Part shown: one piece after another, positions 5,877 to 6,323 of the stretch | How positions within the stretch are numbered: the first letter of the stretch is position 1 | Layout: each line of letters begins with the position of its first letter | From: Deltaproteobacteria bacterium | Lineage (GTDB): Bacteria; Myxococcota_A; Polyangia; HGW-17; SLPX01 | Assembly (NCBI GenBank): GCA_011390535.1 | Contig: JAABSF010000169.1 | Coordinates: 1 to 6,323, forward strand | Reading direction: 5' to 3' | DNA: 6,323 nt | The notes under the pieces: model-generated | The model's input: only the letters and a program-made list of their open reading frames with translations | What the model was told of the DNA's origin: nothing | Database searches by the model: none | Made by a program: the position numbers and the translations under genes

Positions 5877-5885
5877 CCCCTCTCC
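5877..5885 (-). promoter_or_regulatory. Ribosome binding site fixing the start of the GH123-like lipoprotein
   Basis: GGAGAGGGG on the minus strand ends 4 bases before ATG 5872. This start puts the signal peptide at the N-terminus, unlike the upstream ATG at 6034, which would bury it at about residue 65. Confidence 0.6.
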
Positions 5886-5941
5886 ATCTTCCCGGATGTC
5901 AAGAAAGCGCCAATTCGTCCCTTCTCTTCATCACTTCTTTT

Positions 5942-6049
5942 CAACGCTCTACTTTTTCCCAACGCTCTACTTTTTCCCAACGCTCTACTTTTTCCCAACG
6001 CTCTACTTTTTCCCAACGCTCCACTTCTTTCCATCGCTCCACTCCCTCT
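5942..6049. repeat. 18-bp tandem repeat (minisatellite) upstream of the GH123-like gene
   Basis: Four perfect copies of CAACGCTCTACTTTTTCC (5942, 5960, 5978, 5996) are followed by two diverged copies (6014 and 6032). A further degenerate partial copy may precede them (about 5930-5941). The minus strand of the array is purine-rich. Because the unit is a multiple of three, several frames on both strands stay open through it; on the minus strand it would read (GKSRAL)n. It occupies the leader or upstream region of the lipoprotein gene, 70-180 bases before its start. Confidence 0.95.
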
Positions 6050-6083
6050 CTTACTTTCGCCACTTCAACTGCAAGAAGTTCCT

Positions 6084-6092
6084 TTTATACCA
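6084..6092 (-). promoter_or_regulatory. Extended -10 promoter candidate for the GH123-like gene
   Basis: TGGTATAAA on the minus strand (6092-6084) fits the extended -10 form TGnTATAAT with one mismatch; no matching -35 box lies at 16-18 bases. A TTGACC occurs further up, but too far (27 bases). Transcription from here, near 6077, would put the whole 18-bp array in a roughly 200-base leader. The remainder of 6093-6151 holds no gene that I can support. Confidence 0.35.
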
Positions 6093-6151
6093 TTTTTCTC
6101 ACAAGCGCCTCTTTGCGGTCAAGGAGGACTAAGAAGCGGAAGCGTAGTTTT

Positions 6152-6323
6152 TTAGAGGTGTGGTTTTTGTAGGGTCGCGCTGAGGGCGTTTCGAAGCTCG
6201 GTTATCTGAGTTTCCAGGAGCGCGTATACAGCCGGGGCGTTTTCAAGGTTGTGCTCACGCCCCATTTTCTCCAGCCGGTAGGCAGTTGCAAAAGTGGAAT
6301 GGGCTGCAAAATTTCCAACCATT
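6152..6323 (-). CDS. C-terminal end of an Hpt phosphotransfer domain protein (partial)
   Basis: The minus-strand frame entering at the right edge reads MVGNFAAHSTFATAYRLEKM, then GREHNLENAPAVYALLETQI and TELRNAL, ending at TAA (6154-6152), 56 residues visible from the Met at 6322. The run GNF.A......A.RLE.MGR...L..A...Y..LE..I..L..AL is typical of Hpt four-helix bundles immediately after the HTLKG phosphoacceptor motif; that His would sit about five residues beyond the edge. Hpt domains pass phosphate between receiver domains in multistep phosphorelays, usually at the C-terminus of hybrid sensor kinases or receiver proteins. The Met at 6322 is internal to the domain, so it is not the start. 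Only the family of the last domain can be told; the parent architecture is out of view. No clear terminator follows. Confidence 0.75.
   Translation of the reverse strand, partial: MVGNFAAHSTFATAYRLEKMGREHNLENAPAVYALLETQITELRNALSATLQKPHL

Noticed and set aside
5873..6034. 54-residue N-terminal extension of the GH123-like protein
   Set aside because: It would place the signal peptide at about residue 65 and consists mostly of the repeat; the start at 5872 has its own strong ribosome binding site. It is kept only as an alternative in the minisatellite finding.
5942..6049. CRISPR array
   Set aside because: The 18-bp units are directly adjacent with no spacers, and the unit is too short for a CRISPR repeat.
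6053..6092. Sigma54-type promoter (GG...GC) upstream of the GH123-like gene
   Set aside because: The GG and GC elements around GGAACTTCTTGC are separated by 8 bases instead of 10.
5852..6172. Several plus-strand frames with FPTLYF or QRSTFS repeats
   Set aside because: They exist only because the 18-bp repeat is a multiple of three and contains no stop; there is no ribosome binding site or conserved domain.

Overview
The window looks like an accessory stretch of a Gram-negative chromosome. Two lipoprotein-type signal peptides followed by low-complexity or Cys-rich linkers, S-layer homology (SLH) domains joined to six-cysteine repeats, a C-terminal Hpt fragment and a BrnT/BrnA remnant together suggest a deltaproteobacterial lineage (Desulfobacterota, Myxococcota or Bradymonadota). 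That placement is inferred from protein style, not from a marker gene. Base composition is patchy: the left end and about 2530-3600 are clearly AT-rich, while 1113-2522 and 3602-5872 are clearly GC-richer, so the segments may have different histories.

Layout, left to right. (1) 1-584, minus: N-terminal two thirds of an alpha/beta hydrolase that runs off the left edge, with a good sigma70-like promoter just upstream (594-622). (2) 697-947, plus: a decayed BrnT/BrnA toxin-antitoxin module. The C-terminal part of brnT and the first 17 codons of brnA survive and still overlap at ATGA. (3) 1113-2522, minus: a probable lipoprotein with four 51-residue six-Cys repeats, an Asp-rich linker and three SLH domains, with a possible terminator after it. 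(4) 2523-2696: a divergent intergenic region with a strong ribosome binding site for the SLH gene and a 17-bp inverted repeat. (5) 2697-3473, plus: a QueG-like iron-sulfur protein. (6) 3474-3601: convergent intergenic region carrying a degenerate 12-bp tandem repeat. (7) 3602-5872, minus: a large lipoprotein of the DUF4091/GH123 type with a C-terminal beta-rich domain. (8) 5873-6151: its upstream region, with an 18-bp minisatellite and an extended -10 promoter candidate. (9) 6152-6323, minus: the C-terminal end of an Hpt phosphotransfer domain running off the right edge.

The genes do not form an obvious pathway. The two lipoproteins fit a cell-surface theme (an S-layer or polymer-binding protein and a putative glycan-active protein), but they are separated by a gene on the other strand and probably have separate promoters. 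I do not see a convincing new multi-gene system. The most unusual signals are the two short tandem repeats (12 and 18 bp, both multiples of three), the Asn-Glu in place of the usual Asp-Glu pair in the GH123-like protein, and the truncated BrnTA module.
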